Below, piece after piece: positions 9,855 to 19,057 of a stretch of 64,000 bases of DNA (positions within the stretch are counted from its first letter, which is position 1; the number at the start of each line of letters is the position of its first letter). The notes beneath the pieces are model-generated. The model was not told the DNA's origin, made no database searches, and saw only the letters and a program-made list of their open reading frames with translations. Position numbers and translations under genes: made by a program. The DNA comes from Gluconacetobacter dulcium (GTDB lineage: Bacteria; Pseudomonadota; Alphaproteobacteria; Acetobacterales; Acetobacteraceae). The stretch is taken from positions 32,615 to 96,614 of the forward strand of contig NZ_JABEQN010000019.1 in the NCBI RefSeq assembly GCF_014174165.1. Direction: 5' to 3'.

Positions 9855-9887
9855 TAAGAAAACCGCCGCGGGGAGGCCCCGCGGCGG
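9855..9887 (-). terminator. Rho-independent terminator of adhAB
   Basis: A perfect 11-bp stem (CCGCCGCGGGG at 9863-9873 and its complement at 9877-9887) with a 3-nt loop lies just after the adhB stop. Read on the minus strand, the stem is followed by TTTTCTTA, as expected of an intrinsic terminator. Confidence 0.85.
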
Positions 9888-9918
9888 CTGAAAAGAGACC
9901 TGGCTGGTCGGACGCTGT

Positions 9919-11328
9919 TTACTGCGCCTCGTCCACCCCGGCATGGGTCTGCGGTGCGAAGGTCCAGCCTGCGCCATAGGGCTGCGGGTGCAGGAGCAGC
10001 CAGCTGCTGCTCGGTGCGCCGAAGCCGCTTCCGCCGATCGCGGCACCGACGTCACGCAGCTTCGCCACATCGGCCGCCGTGACGTTCGCCGGCGCATGGT
10101 TGCCCCATCCGGTCCGGATGAAGTTGACCACATCCGCGATCTGCTGGGCCGACAGCGTCTTGCCGTAGCCCGGCATGGCCACCGCCGACGGCGCCCAGTT
10201 GGTCGGCGGCAGCACGCCGCCATGGACGACCACGTTGACCAGCGAGGTCGGGTTTTCCGTCGCCACCACGGGGTTGCCCGCCAGCGGCGGGAACATGCGG
10301 GCCACGCCGCCGCCGTCATTGCGATGGCAGATGGCGCATTCGCGCAGGTAGACGTCGGCGCCCGGCGAAGAGGAGGTCTTGCCCGCGTTCAGCATGTCGG
10401 TGGTCGAGGCGTCATACGTGTAATTGCCCTGGGCCGGGGGAACCGGCGGCAGGCTCTTCAGGTATTTGGCCATCGCGCGCAGATCGTCGTCGGTGAAATA
10501 CTGGGTGCTCCAGCCCACGACGTCGGCCATACCGCCGAAGACGGCGGAATGATCGATACGACCGGTCTTGAGGAAGTAGTACAGGTCGTCCTCGGACCAG
10601 CGCCCGATGCCCACCACCGGGTCGTTGCGCAGGCTCGGCGCCACCCAGTTGTCGATCGGCGCGCCGCCGGCCAGGAAGACCGGGCCGCCGCTGGCATCCA
10701 GCGCTTTTTCCTGCATGGCGAAGCCGCGCGGGGTGTGGCAGGCGCCGCAATGGCCGGGGCCGGTGACCAGATATTCACCGCGCGCCACGTCCGGATCGGT
10801 GCCGGCCGCGGGCTTGAAGTCGGCCGGAGCCGGCGCGAACAGCGTGCGCCAGATCGCCAGCGGCCAGCGCATGGACATCGGCCACGAAATCCCGTTGGCC
10901 CGGTTGGGCTGGGCCACCGGCTTCACGCCATGCATGAAATACGCATAGAGCGCGCGCATGTCGTCCTGCGTCATGCGCGAGAAGGCCGGGTAGGGCATGG
11001 CCGGATACAGCGTCGAACCGTCCTTGCGGATGCCGTGGCGGACCGCCTGGTCGAATTCCTCGAAGCTGTAGCCGCCGATACCGTCGGCGCTGGGCGTGAT
11101 GTTGGTCGAATAGATCGTGCCGATCGGGCTCTTGATCTCCAGACCACCCGCATAGGCTTGTCCGTGGAGGGCGGTGTGGCAGGCCACGCAGTCACCCAGG
11201 CGGGCGACATAGGCGCCCTTGTCGATCAGCGCCTGATCGGGCGCCTGAGCCATTGCAGCGGTGGCAAGGAGGCTGAACGCCGCCGTGCCGATCGCAACTT
11301 TAAGCCTGTTGAGCATTCTGTTCACCAT
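9919..11328 (-). CDS. adhB: membrane-bound alcohol dehydrogenase, triheme cytochrome c subunit (subunit II)
   Basis: The 469-residue protein carries three c-type haem sites: CVACH at about 47-51, CGACH at about 195 and CAICH at about 335. A Sec signal peptide ends near residue 27 (ATAAMAQAPD), so it is periplasmic and membrane-associated. In acetic acid bacteria this subunit takes electrons from the PQQ/haem subunit AdhA and passes them to ubiquinone. ATG 11328 is used, but an in-frame ATG four codons later (MLNRLK) would equally keep the signal peptide. It lies 45 bp downstream of adhA and a strong terminator follows, which makes a two-gene operon. No subunit III (adhS) gene lies next to it. 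Confidence 0.95.
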   Translation of the reverse strand: MVNRMLNRLKVAIGTAAFSLLATAAMAQAPDQALIDKGAYVARLGDCVACHTALHGQAYAGGLEIKSPIGTIYSTNITPSADGIGGYSFEEFDQAVRHGIRKDGSTLYPAMPYPAFSRMTQDDMRALYAYFMHGVKPVAQPNRANGISWPMSMRWPLAIWRTLFAPAPADFKPAAGTDPDVARGEYLVTGPGHCGACHTPRGFAMQEKALDASGGPVFLAGGAPIDNWVAPSLRNDPVVGIGRWSEDDLYYFLKTGRIDHSAVFGGMADVVGWSTQYFTDDDLRAMAKYLKSLPPVPPAQGNYTYDASTTDMLNAGKTSSSPGADVYLRECAICHRNDGGGVARMFPPLAGNPVVATENPTSLVNVVVHGGVLPPTNWAPSAVAMPGYGKTLSAQQIADVVNFIRTGWGNHAPANVTAADVAKLRDVGAAIGGSGFGAPSSSWLLLHPQPYGAGWTFAPQTHAGVDEAQ

Positions 11329-11373
11329 GCGTCGCGTTGATGCGGAAAAAACGGAAGATCGAGCGGAAGTGTC

Positions 11374-13581
11374 TCATTGTGCGGGAATGCCTTCCGCGTT
11401 CTTCCGGGCATCAACCTCCCTCTGGTAGGTTTCGTTGGCGCGCTTCAGCAGGAACTGCCGGATATCCTCGATCTGCGTGGGCGACATCGAGGAATCGAAG
11501 CGATCCATGCCGTAGGCCGTCAGCGCGCCGCGACCGACGACGTTATAGAACGCGTCCTGGTGGCGGATCGCGCCGGACCAGCGCAGATCGGGCAGAACAC
11601 CGCCGGCTTCGCCATTGTCGCCATGGCAGGCCGCGCAATAGGTCTGGAACTGGAAGTAGCCGTTATCCGTCCGCTTCTCGTCGAATTCGGCGGGCGGCTT
11701 GACCGGCAGATAGCCCTTGTCGTTCTGCGGGGGCAGCTTGGCCTTGCCGTCGAGCGAGAAGGCGATGACGCGGGAATGGTTGACGGTCCATCCGCTGGTG
11801 CGCGCGATGCCGCCCAGGAAGAACGGATAGATGCCGCCCCAGCCCACTTCGACGGCGACATACTGCTTGCCGTTCGCCAGATAGGTGACCGGCGGTGCGA
11901 TGATGCCGCTCTGTGCCGCGAAGGTGAACAGGTCGTTGCCGTTCGTGGCGTCGTAGGCGTGGAATTCGCCGTTCGCCAGGCCCTGGAACAGAAGGTCGCC
12001 GCCGGTGGCCACGATGCCGCCGTTCCACGGTCCCTTGTGATCGACGCGGAAGGCTTCCTGCTGCTTGATCGGATCCCAGGCCACGATCCAGCCCTTCAGA
12101 TCCTTGATGAAGGCGTCCTTGACGTCCTGCTTGTCGGGCAGGCCGACCTTGTTCATGTCCAGGCCGAGATTCCAGCTGTCCGGATGGGCCTTGAAGCCGC
12201 CGACCTGGTTGGAATACACGAACGGAACCTGCTGCGCCGGGATGTAGACCAGGCCGGTGCGCGGGCTGAAGGCCATCGCCGCGAAGTTATGACCGCCCAG
12301 GTCACCAGGGATGCCGTACCAGTCCTTGCCGGTGAGGGTCCACAGGGCTTCCGGATTATAGATCGGCCGGCCGGTCTTCGGGTCCAGGCCGCTGGCCCAG
12401 TTCACGTAGACATAGTTCTTGCCCGACAGGAACTCGCCGGTCTTGGCGTCTATGACGTAGAAGAAGCCGTTCTTGGGCGCATGCACGATGACGTGGCGCA
12501 TTTCGCCATTGATCGGCAGGTCGAGGGTCATGATCTGCTGGACCGAGGTGTAATCCCACTGGTCCATCGGCGTTTCCTGGAAGTGCCAGACATACTCGCC
12601 GGTATCGGGCTTGATCGCCACGATGCTGCCCAGGAAGAAATTGTCGCCCTTGCCGTCGGAGCGGAACTTGTAGTTCCACGGCGAGCCGTTGCCGACGCCC
12701 AGGTAGACCAGGTCGGTCACCGGGTCGTAGACGATCGAGTCCCACACGGTGCCGCCGCCGCCCTGCTTGGTCCAGGCGCCGGTGGGGCTCCAGGTCTGGT
12801 AAGCCTTGTTCATCAGCACGCTGTCGGACGCGGCGTGATCGGGCTTGTTCTCGGGATTCGGAACGGTGAAGAAGCGCCAGTCGAGCTTGCCGGTCTCGGC
12901 GTCGAAGGCCGAGACGAAGCCGCGGGCGCCGAACTCCGCGCCGCCATTGCCGATGATGACACGGCCGCGGGCGATGCGCGGCGCACCGTCAACCGTATAG
13001 GAGCGCTGATGGCCCAGTGCGGCGTCGGTGGGGATGGTGTTGACGCTCCAGACCAGCTTGCCGGTCTTGGCATCCAGCGCGATCAGGCGGCCGTCGAACG
13101 TGCCGAAATAGACCTTGCCGTTCCAGTAGGCCGCGCCGCGATTGACGGTATCGCAGCAGCCCTTGTCGGCGATGTTGCCGGGCACCCGCGGATCGTACGC
13201 CCACAGCAGCTTGCCCGTGGCTGCATCGAGGGCCTTCATCTTGCTCCAGTTCGTCGTCGCGTACATGACGCCGTTGACGACGAGCGGTGTGCCTTCCTGG
13301 CCACGATTGGTGTCCAGATCGTAATACCAGGCCAGCTTCAGATTGCCGACATTGGAGCGGTTGATCTGGTCGAGCGGGCTATAGCGCTGCTCGGAATAGG
13401 TCCGGCCGTATGTCATCCAATCGCCAGGATGGTCATCGGCATGGATGATCGCCTCTCCTGTATCGTTTGCAACAGGGTCAGCCGCAATGGCGGCATAGCC
13501 GCACAGTGTGACGGCGCATATCGTTCCGGCGGCAAGCGTTCCTCGCAGAGAACGTCCTTTCCGGAAAGCAGCTCGCATCAT
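11374..13581 (-). CDS. adhA: PQQ-dependent quinohaemoprotein alcohol dehydrogenase, subunit I
   Basis: This 735-residue periplasmic enzyme oxidises ethanol to acetaldehyde, the first step of vinegar-type oxidation. The signal peptide is the first 35 residues (MMRAAFRKGRSLRG then a hydrophobic run ending YAAIAA). A vicinal Cys-Cys pair (GCCDTV), typical of PQQ alcohol dehydrogenases, is followed by repeated propeller blades with tryptophan-docking sequences. A C-terminal cytochrome domain has one haem site, CAACHGDN. The open frame extends 95 codons upstream, but that part has no signal peptide and falls in the AT-rich regulatory region, so ATG 13581 (or the adjacent ATG 13578) is preferred. 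Length fits known AdhA of about 735-740 residues. It is first in the adhAB operon. Confidence 0.95.
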   Translation of the reverse strand: MMRAAFRKGRSLRGTLAAGTICAVTLCGYAAIAADPVANDTGEAIIHADDHPGDWMTYGRTYSEQRYSPLDQINRSNVGNLKLAWYYDLDTNRGQEGTPLVVNGVMYATTNWSKMKALDAATGKLLWAYDPRVPGNIADKGCCDTVNRGAAYWNGKVYFGTFDGRLIALDAKTGKLVWSVNTIPTDAALGHQRSYTVDGAPRIARGRVIIGNGGAEFGARGFVSAFDAETGKLDWRFFTVPNPENKPDHAASDSVLMNKAYQTWSPTGAWTKQGGGGTVWDSIVYDPVTDLVYLGVGNGSPWNYKFRSDGKGDNFFLGSIVAIKPDTGEYVWHFQETPMDQWDYTSVQQIMTLDLPINGEMRHVIVHAPKNGFFYVIDAKTGEFLSGKNYVYVNWASGLDPKTGRPIYNPEALWTLTGKDWYGIPGDLGGHNFAAMAFSPRTGLVYIPAQQVPFVYSNQVGGFKAHPDSWNLGLDMNKVGLPDKQDVKDAFIKDLKGWIVAWDPIKQQEAFRVDHKGPWNGGIVATGGDLLFQGLANGEFHAYDATNGNDLFTFAAQSGIIAPPVTYLANGKQYVAVEVGWGGIYPFFLGGIARTSGWTVNHSRVIAFSLDGKAKLPPQNDKGYLPVKPPAEFDEKRTDNGYFQFQTYCAACHGDNGEAGGVLPDLRWSGAIRHQDAFYNVVGRGALTAYGMDRFDSSMSPTQIEDIRQFLLKRANETYQREVDARKNAEGIPAQ

Positions 13582-13953
13582 GTCCGATGTCCTCGTGACA
13601 ATAGAAAATATAACCCGACAGCCCCGGTCCTTGACCGGAAGGAAGCAGGCCCACGGCGACCATACTGGGGCTGTAAATTCAGTCTTCTGACGATTTTGTG
13701 TGCTCCGGGAGGCGTGCCCTGACACATCGGGATGTGATGGGGGGGCACGGAACCCGTGACGCAAGAGCATGTTGTCGCTCATCAGACTGATTTTATGCCT
13801 TTTTTTTGCAGTCGGTCGGGGATGTATAATATATTTCCGGTCTCTGGGCGCAACATTAATATGCATTAATGTAATTAAATATATTCATAATCCGGATGAA
13901 ATTGGGTGTCGGGTTTTTGGCCGAACCGGAATTGAGGGCGGATGAGAATCCTG
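13582..13953 (-). promoter_or_regulatory. upstream region of adhAB
   Basis: This 372-bp stretch separates adhA from thpR and shows no convincing gene. An unusually AT-rich core at about 13795-13895 stands out from the GC-rich surroundings and includes GATGTATAATATAT. It also holds two inverted repeats: CACATC-GG-GATGTG at 13723-13736 and a perfect 8-4-8 palindrome at 13853-13872. The adh promoter and its regulators are most likely here. No transcription start can be assigned by eye. Confidence 0.55.
13853..13872. promoter_or_regulatory. operator-like palindrome upstream of adhA
   Basis: ACATTAAT and its exact complement ATTAATGT flank a 4-bp spacer, giving a 20-bp perfect dyad. It sits about 270 bp upstream of the adhA start codon and 80 bp from the thpR stop. 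The size and symmetry fit a dimeric helix-turn-helix regulator site, but the AT-rich surroundings raise the chance of coincidence. Which protein binds is unknown. Confidence 0.45.
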
Positions 13954-14496
13954 TCACCGGGCCAGATCGTACTCGGCCAGACTTTCATAAACGGGCTCGT
14001 CCGGGCCGCGCAGCGATCGGAAAAGGGTCAGGCGCGGGACTTCGACGGGCGGAAGGGGCAGGGGGGACCAGCGGGCCAGCCAGGAAGCGAGCAGGTCGGG
14101 TGCCGGTGAGGTGATTGTGCCGATGGTGATGTGCGGCATGAAGCGCCTGCGTTCGATTTCCATGCCTGCCGAGCGGCGCAGAGCGGTATCGACCTTGCGG
14201 TGCAAATGGAGCAGGGGGTCGCTGCGTTCGATTCCGATCCAGAGGGTTTGCCGGCCGTCATCCCGCTGGAAGACGCCCGGCGCTTCCGGCTGCAGGATGA
14301 TGCTCGGAGCGCGGATGGCCGAGAGGGCCATGTCGATCTCATCGAGCCGGTCACGGCCGGAGACTTCGCCGAGAAAGCGAAGCGTGACGTGACAGGTGGC
14401 GGGATCGACCCATCGGACACCGGCCAGGCTGCCGCGCATGGCCGCGATGGCGTCACTGAGGGGGGAACCGACACCGAGGGCGATGAAAAGTCTCAC
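13954..14496 (-). CDS. thpR: RNA 2',3'-cyclic phosphodiesterase (LigT/ThpR)
   Basis: The 180-residue protein is a member of the 2H phosphoesterase family. The two catalytic H-x-T motifs are HVTLRFLGE at about residues 36-44 and HITIGTI at about 121-127, in the usual spacing. The enzyme hydrolyses 2',3'-cyclic phosphodiester ends of RNA, and family members also ligate tRNA halves in vitro. The ATG start gives MRLFIALGV, the standard N terminus of this family. It is a single gene, divergent from the BI-1 gene and upstream of the adh regulatory region on the same strand. Confidence 0.9.
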   Translation of the reverse strand: MRLFIALGVGSPLSDAIAAMRGSLAGVRWVDPATCHVTLRFLGEVSGRDRLDEIDMALSAIRAPSIILQPEAPGVFQRDDGRQTLWIGIERSDPLLHLHRKVDTALRRSAGMEIERRRFMPHITIGTITSPAPDLLASWLARWSPLPLPPVEVPRLTLFRSLRGPDEPVYESLAEYDLAR

Positions 14497-14692
14497 GGTC
14501 GTGCTTCCTGGCGTGGGGAAGGCTTTGGTGCTTCCTTCCGTTGCCTTATGATATGGGCCGTCTGATGTCGGGTGAGCCTATCTTGCGGAAAAGTCATCCG
14601 GAAACGAGACGATTTTCCTTGAAATGTCGTCGGCTTCTCCCACATCACAGCTACAGTTGTGTCCGGAATTGCCCGGACGAAGGAAGGATGTC

Positions 14693-15475
14693 ATGGCTTT
14701 CAGCCCGGATTTTCGAACAATGTCCCGACCCGCAGGCACCGGGGTCGGCGCTGGAGTCATCGACCAGGGGCTGCGTGCCTATATGCTCCGGGTCTATAAC
14801 TGGATGGCGTCAGGGCTGGTGCTGACCGGGCTTGTGGCCTACCTGGTCGCCAACACGAGTCTGCGGGGCGCGTTCTTTGCCGAAATGCTGATGCCCAACG
14901 GTGGCGTGGCCGTGCGGCCGACCGGGCTGGGCATGCTGGCGATGTTCGCGCCGCTGGGCTTTGTCCTGGTCATGTCGCTGGGGGTGAACCGGCTGTCGCG
15001 GCAGGCGGTGCAGATGCTGTTCTGGCTGTTCTGCGGCGTCATGGGCGCCAGCCTGTCCAGCATTCTCCTGACCTTCACCGGCGTTTCGGTGGTGCGCGTG
15101 TTCTTCGTCACGGCCGGCACGTTCTCGGCCATGTCGATCTGGGGGTATGTGACCCGTACCGACCTGACGCGCTTCGGCTCGTTCCTGATCATGGGCCTGT
15201 TCGGGCTGGTGATCGCGGGGGTGGTCAATCTGTTCCTGCACAGCCCGATGGTCTATATGCTCTACAGTGTCGTCGGCGTGTTCATCTTTATCGGCCTGAC
15301 CGCGTTCGACACGCAGCGGATCAAGATGACGTATCAGCAGTTCGCCTATTATGACGGGCCGGACGGTGCGGCCAAGCGGGCGGTCTACGATGCCTTGTCG
15401 CTGTATCTGAACTTCATCAACCTCTTTCAATTCCTCTTGCAGTTCATGGGTGTGCGTAACAACCAGAACAATTGA
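14693..15475 (+). CDS. Bax inhibitor-1 (BI-1/YccA) family membrane protein
   Basis: The 260-residue protein has seven hydrophobic segments between residues 40 and 255. It carries the BI-1/UPF0005 hallmark near helix 6-7, GLTAFDTQRIK (about 213-223). Bacterial relatives are inner-membrane proteins; YetJ is a pH-gated calcium leak channel and YccA modulates FtsH. The role here is not determined. ATG 14693 follows a GGAAGGA-like ribosome site. An intrinsic terminator starts 40 bp after the stop, so it is monocistronic. Confidence 0.88.
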   Translation: MAFSPDFRTMSRPAGTGVGAGVIDQGLRAYMLRVYNWMASGLVLTGLVAYLVANTSLRGAFFAEMLMPNGGVAVRPTGLGMLAMFAPLGFVLVMSLGVNRLSRQAVQMLFWLFCGVMGASLSSILLTFTGVSVVRVFFVTAGTFSAMSIWGYVTRTDLTRFGSFLIMGLFGLVIAGVVNLFLHSPMVYMLYSVVGVFIFIGLTAFDTQRIKMTYQQFAYYDGPDGAAKRAVYDALSLYLNFINLFQFLLQFMGVRNNQNN

Positions 15476-15515
15476 GGTCACGCGAATCGTTTCCGGCTCG
15501 CGCATGACAATCAGG

Positions 15516-15543
15516 GCCCCGCCGAAAGGCGGGGCTTTTTTTT
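15516..15543 (+). terminator. Rho-independent terminator after the BI-1 gene
   Basis: The stem GCCCCGCC at 15516-15523 pairs with GGCGGGGC at 15528-15535 around a GAAA tetraloop, followed by eight T residues. This is a textbook intrinsic terminator 40 bp after the BI-1 stop codon. Confidence 0.95.
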
Positions 15544-16133
15544 ATCCCTCGCCGATCGACGCCGAAAAATCAGGCGGGTGGTGATATGGAGTATAAAATT
15601 TCGTCCAAAATAAGACTTATTCTTCTCGGGAAAGAGTGAGATGACGCGGATGTGATGTTGGGCATCTTATTCTATCCAATTGAAATAAAACAAATTATTG
15701 CTGTCGTCTCGGCTTGTTCGAAATAATCTGAAACATTCTGTGAAGGCTTGCTTGTGGGGTCCTTCCGGTCGGATAAGGCGGTAAGAGAACTATGGACGAA
15801 AGGATAGCTGCGCAGACAGGACGCTCGAGGCACGCGGCGGCACATGAGGCCCGGTCTGGTTCGGTGGGATGGAAAATACGTATGACCATTCCGATCCTTG
15901 ATCAGGATCAAGGCCAGGAAGCCGACGAAAACTCATGACGGGATCGATCCGGCGAAGGCCTCCTATTCCAAGAGGGAGGTAGACGGCGGTTGGATATCAA
16001 CGGATGTAACAGACGGCGAGAGACCCACATCGGGATTCGCGGCAGACGTGAAGCATGGCCGTTGTTGCTTTGGGGGCCCGTGAACGAAGCGAGCATATGA
16101 GCAAGGGTGATGTCGAAACCAACGAGGCGTGAG
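15544..16133 (+). promoter_or_regulatory. upstream region of the cyo operon
   Basis: This region of about 590 bp between the BI-1 terminator and cyoA shows no convincing gene. A 61-codon frame from 15898 has no support. The first half (about 15575-15740) is AT-rich. A perfect FNR-type site lies at 15896-15913. A purine-rich GGATCGATCC-containing stretch and the cyoA ribosome site (AGGCGTGAG before ATG 16134) follow. The long leader suggests that the oxidase promoter(s) and their oxygen control lie here. Confidence 0.55.
15896..15913. promoter_or_regulatory. FNR/FixK-type binding site upstream of cyo
   Basis: The sequence CCTTGAT-CAGG-ATCAAGG is a perfect 7-4-7 dyad and contains an exact TTGAT-N4-ATCAA core, the known consensus for FNR, FnrL and FixK proteins. 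Its centre lies about 229 bp before the cyoA ATG. FNR-type regulators sense low oxygen, and in E. coli FNR represses cyo. Whether this site represses or activates depends on the start site, which I cannot place. Confidence 0.75.
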
Positions 16134-17057
16134 ATGAAGAAAAAAATCTTGCCAAGATTATCGAGTTTATTGTGTTTGTCCTCAGCGTTCCTCTTGGCGG
16201 GATGTGACTGGGCACTGTTCGATCCGAAGGGTACTGTCGGTGCCCAGGAGAAGAGCCTGATCCTGACCTCGACCTATGCGATGCTGCTTGTGGTCGTGCC
16301 GGTCATCGTTCTGACGCTGCTGTTCGCATGGCAGTATCGTCACTCGAACACGAGTGCCGAATACCTGCCGAAATGGTCGCATTCGAACAAGATCGAAGTG
16401 GTGATCTGGGTCGTTCCGTCCCTGATCATTCTCTTCCTGGCAGTGCTGACCTACCAGACCTGTCATTCTCTGGACCCCTACCGTCCGCTTGAAGAAGAAG
16501 CCAACGTGAAGCCGATTCACGTCGAGGTTGTCGCGCTGGACTGGAAGTGGCTGTTCATCTACCCCGACGAGGGGATCGCGACCGTCAACCAGATGGCCTT
16601 CCCGGTGAATACGCCGGTTGACTTCCGGATCACGTCCGACGCGGTGATGAACTCGTTCTTCATTCCGCAGCTTGGCTCGCAGATCTACGCGATGGCCGGC
16701 ATGCAGACCCAGTTGCACCTGGTGGCCAATACGGCCGGCAACTACCTGGGCGAGTCCGCGAATTTCAGCGGCCGGGGCTTCTCGGACATGCGCTTCCGCG
16801 CGCTGGCGATGAGCAACGACGATTACGCAGCCTGGGTCCAGAAGGTGAAGGCGGCGTCCGAGCAACTCGACAACTCGAACTATTCCAAGCTGGCCGCGCC
16901 CAGCGAGGCGAATCCGGTCGAGTATTTCTCGCATGCCGAACCTGGCCTGTTCGACCAGATCGTGGCCAAGTACAACAATGGCATGGTCATGGATAAGAGC
17001 ACGGGCAAGATGTTGCATGTGCAGTCCGCGATGTCCGACATGAATATGAAGGAATAG
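16134..17057 (+). CDS. cyoA: cytochrome bo/ba-type ubiquinol oxidase subunit II
   Basis: The 307-residue lipoprotein subunit of the haem-copper quinol oxidase has a signal peptide ending in lipobox LAGC at about residue 24, then two membrane helices (about 45-70 and 90-110) and a periplasmic cupredoxin domain. The copper A ligands are missing: the C-x3-C loop is replaced by [10 protein letters not shown], which identifies a quinol rather than cytochrome c oxidase. ATG 16134 was chosen because it gives a normal lipoprotein signal and follows a good ribosome site. The ATG nine codons earlier is less likely. It is first in cyoABCD, 5 bp before cyoB. Confidence 0.95.
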   Translation: MKKKILPRLSSLLCLSSAFLLAGCDWALFDPKGTVGAQEKSLILTSTYAMLLVVVPVIVLTLLFAWQYRHSNTSAEYLPKWSHSNKIEVVIWVVPSLIILFLAVLTYQTCHSLDPYRPLEEEANVKPIHVEVVALDWKWLFIYPDEGIATVNQMAFPVNTPVDFRITSDAVMNSFFIPQLGSQIYAMAGMQTQLHLVANTAGNYLGESANFSGRGFSDMRFRALAMSNDDYAAWVQKVKAASEQLDNSNYSKLAAPSEANPVEYFSHAEPGLFDQIVAKYNNGMVMDKSTGKMLHVQSAMSDMNMKE

Positions 17058-17062
17058 GACCG

Positions 17063-19057
17063 ATGTTAGGAAAATTAAGCTGGTCGGATATTCCGATCGA
17101 TGTGCCTATCCTTGTCGGCACCTTTGCCGGTGCGGCGATCGCCGGTCTGGCGGTGCTTGGGCTCATCACCTATTACGGCAAGTGGGGCTATCTCTGGAAA
17201 GAGTGGTTCACTTCGGTAGACCACAAGCGTCTGGGCGTGATGTATATCGTCCTGGCCCTGGTCGCCCTGTTCCGTGGCTTCGCGGACGCCATCATGATGC
17301 GCTCGCAGCTCGCGCTGGCTTATGCCGGCAACCCGGGCTACCTGCCGCCGCATCACTACGACCAGATCTTCTCGGCCCACGGCACCATCATGATCTTCTT
17401 CATGGCGATGGCGTTCATGACCGGGCTGATGAACGTGATCGTGCCGCTGCAGATCGGCGCGCGCGACGTGGCCTTCCCCTTCCTGAACTCGCTCAGCTTC
17501 TGGATGACGACCATCAGCTTCGTGCTGATCAACGTGTCGCTGTTCATCGGTGAGTTCTCGCAGTGCGGCTGGCTGGCGTATCCGCCTCTGTCCGAGCAGC
17601 AGTTCAGCCCTGGGGTCGGTGTCGACTACTATATCTGGGCGGTTCAGCTTTCGGGTGTCGGCACCCTGCTGACCGGTGTGAACTTCTTCACCACCATCGT
17701 GAAGATGCGCGCTCCGGGCATGACCTTCATGAAGATGCCGGTGTTCACCTGGACCATCTTCTGCACCAGCGTGCTGATCATGCTTTCCTTCCCGATCCTG
17801 ACCGTGGCCCTGGGCCTGCTGGGTCTGGACCGTTACCTGGGCATGCACTTCTTCACCAACGATGGTGGCGGCAACCAGATGCTCTATCTGAGCGTGATCT
17901 GGGGCTGGGGACATCCGGAAGTTTACATCCTGGTTCTGCCCGCGTTCGGTGCGTTCTCGGAAATCACGCAGACCTTCTCGCGCAAGCCGCTGTTCGGCTA
18001 CAACACCATGGTCTATGCGACCTGCTCGATCATGGTCCTGTCGATGGTCGTGTGGCTGCATCACTTCTTCACCATGGGTGCCGGCGCCAACGTCAATACG
18101 TTCTTCGGCATCATGACGATGATCATCGCCATTCCGACGGGCGTGAAGATCTTCAACTGGCTGTTCACCATGTATAAGGGCCGCGTCGAGTTTCACGCGA
18201 CCATGTACTGGGTGATCGGCTTCATGATCACCTTCACCATCGGTGGCATGACCGGCGTCATGCTGGCCATTCCGGCCGCCGACTTCGTGCTGCATAACTC
18301 GCTGTTCGTTATCGCCCACTTCCACAACGTCATCATCGGCGGTGTGTATTTCGGCTATGTCGCGGCGATGAACTTCTGGTTCCCGAAGGCTTTCGGCTTC
18401 AAGCTGAACGAAGCCTGGGGCAAGCGGGCGTTCTGGCTGTGGTTCGTTGGCTTCTACTTCGCGTTCATGCCGCTCTATGTCCTGGGCTTCGAAGGCATGA
18501 CCCGTCGTATGAACCACTACGACAACCCCGAGTGGTATCCGTGGCTGCTGGTTGCCGAAGCCGGCGCCGTGATGATCGCCCTGGGCATCGTCTGCCAGCT
18601 GACGCAGCTCTATGTCTCGATCCGTGACCGCAACCTGGCCGAAAACCGCGATCTGACGGGTGATCCGTGGAACGCGCGCACGCTGGAATGGTCGACCTCC
18701 TCGCCCCCGCCGTTCTACAACTTCGCGGTTGTTCCTGCGGTGCATGACCTGGATGCGTTCGCCCATGACAAGGAAGCCGGCATCGACACCCGTGCCGCCG
18801 GTTCGAACTACCAGCCGATCCATATGCCGAAGAATACGGCTGCCGGCTTCTTCGTCGGCATGTTCAGCCTGATCCTCGGCTTTGCCGCGGTCTGGTGGAT
18901 CTGGTGGCTGGCGGCGGTCGGCCTGATCGGTGTCATCGCGACCGTGATCGCGCGGAGCAGCAACAACGATGTCGACTACTATGTGCCGGCGTCCGAGGTT
19001 GCCCGTATCGAGAACGAGCATACCCGTAACCTTCTGGCAGCACAGGCGGCGGAATAA
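17063..19057 (+). CDS. cyoB: ubiquinol oxidase subunit I (haem-copper catalytic subunit)
   Basis: The 664-residue protein with about 15 membrane helices reduces oxygen to water and pumps protons. The expected haem and copper ligands are visible: His in [10 protein letters not shown], the His-Tyr pair in [10 protein letters not shown], the adjacent HH in WLHHFFTMG, and the two His in [11 protein letters not shown]. The quinol-site signature [13 protein letters not shown] near residue 70 (Arg and Asp) supports ubiquinol as donor. It starts 5 bp after cyoA, and its TAA shares one base with the cyoC ATG. Haem type (bo3 or ba, as in Acetobacter) cannot be read from this subunit. Confidence 0.97.
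   Translation: MLGKLSWSDIPIDVPILVGTFAGAAIAGLAVLGLITYYGKWGYLWKEWFTSVDHKRLGVMYIVLALVALFRGFADAIMMRSQLALAYAGNPGYLPPHHYDQIFSAHGTIMIFFMAMAFMTGLMNVIVPLQIGARDVAFPFLNSLSFWMTTISFVLINVSLFIGEFSQCGWLAYPPLSEQQFSPGVGVDYYIWAVQLSGVGTLLTGVNFFTTIVKMRAPGMTFMKMPVFTWTIFCTSVLIMLSFPILTVALGLLGLDRYLGMHFFTNDGGGNQMLYLSVIWGWGHPEVYILVLPAFGAFSEITQTFSRKPLFGYNTMVYATCSIMVLSMVVWLHHFFTMGAGANVNTFFGIMTMIIAIPTGVKIFNWLFTMYKGRVEFHATMYWVIGFMITFTIGGMTGVMLAIPAADFVLHNSLFVIAHFHNVIIGGVYFGYVAAMNFWFPKAFGFKLNEAWGKRAFWLWFVGFYFAFMPLYVLGFEGMTRRMNHYDNPEWYPWLLVAEAGAVMIALGIVCQLTQLYVSIRDRNLAENRDLTGDPWNARTLEWSTSSPPPFYNFAVVPAVHDLDAFAHDKEAGIDTRAAGSNYQPIHMPKNTAAGFFVGMFSLILGFAAVWWIWWLAAVGLIGVIATVIARSSNNDVDYYVPASEVARIENEHTRNLLAAQAAE

Noticed and set aside
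13582..13866. 95-codon N-terminal extension of AdhA
   Set aside because: It would bury the signal peptide and crosses the AT-rich regulatory region.
15898..16083. 61-codon frame upstream of cyoA
   Set aside because: No ribosome site, no similarity, overlaps the FNR-type site.
17075..19021. 648-codon minus-strand frame opposite cyoB
   Set aside because: Shadow of the oxidase subunit I gene; low-complexity His/Asp/Arg-rich product.
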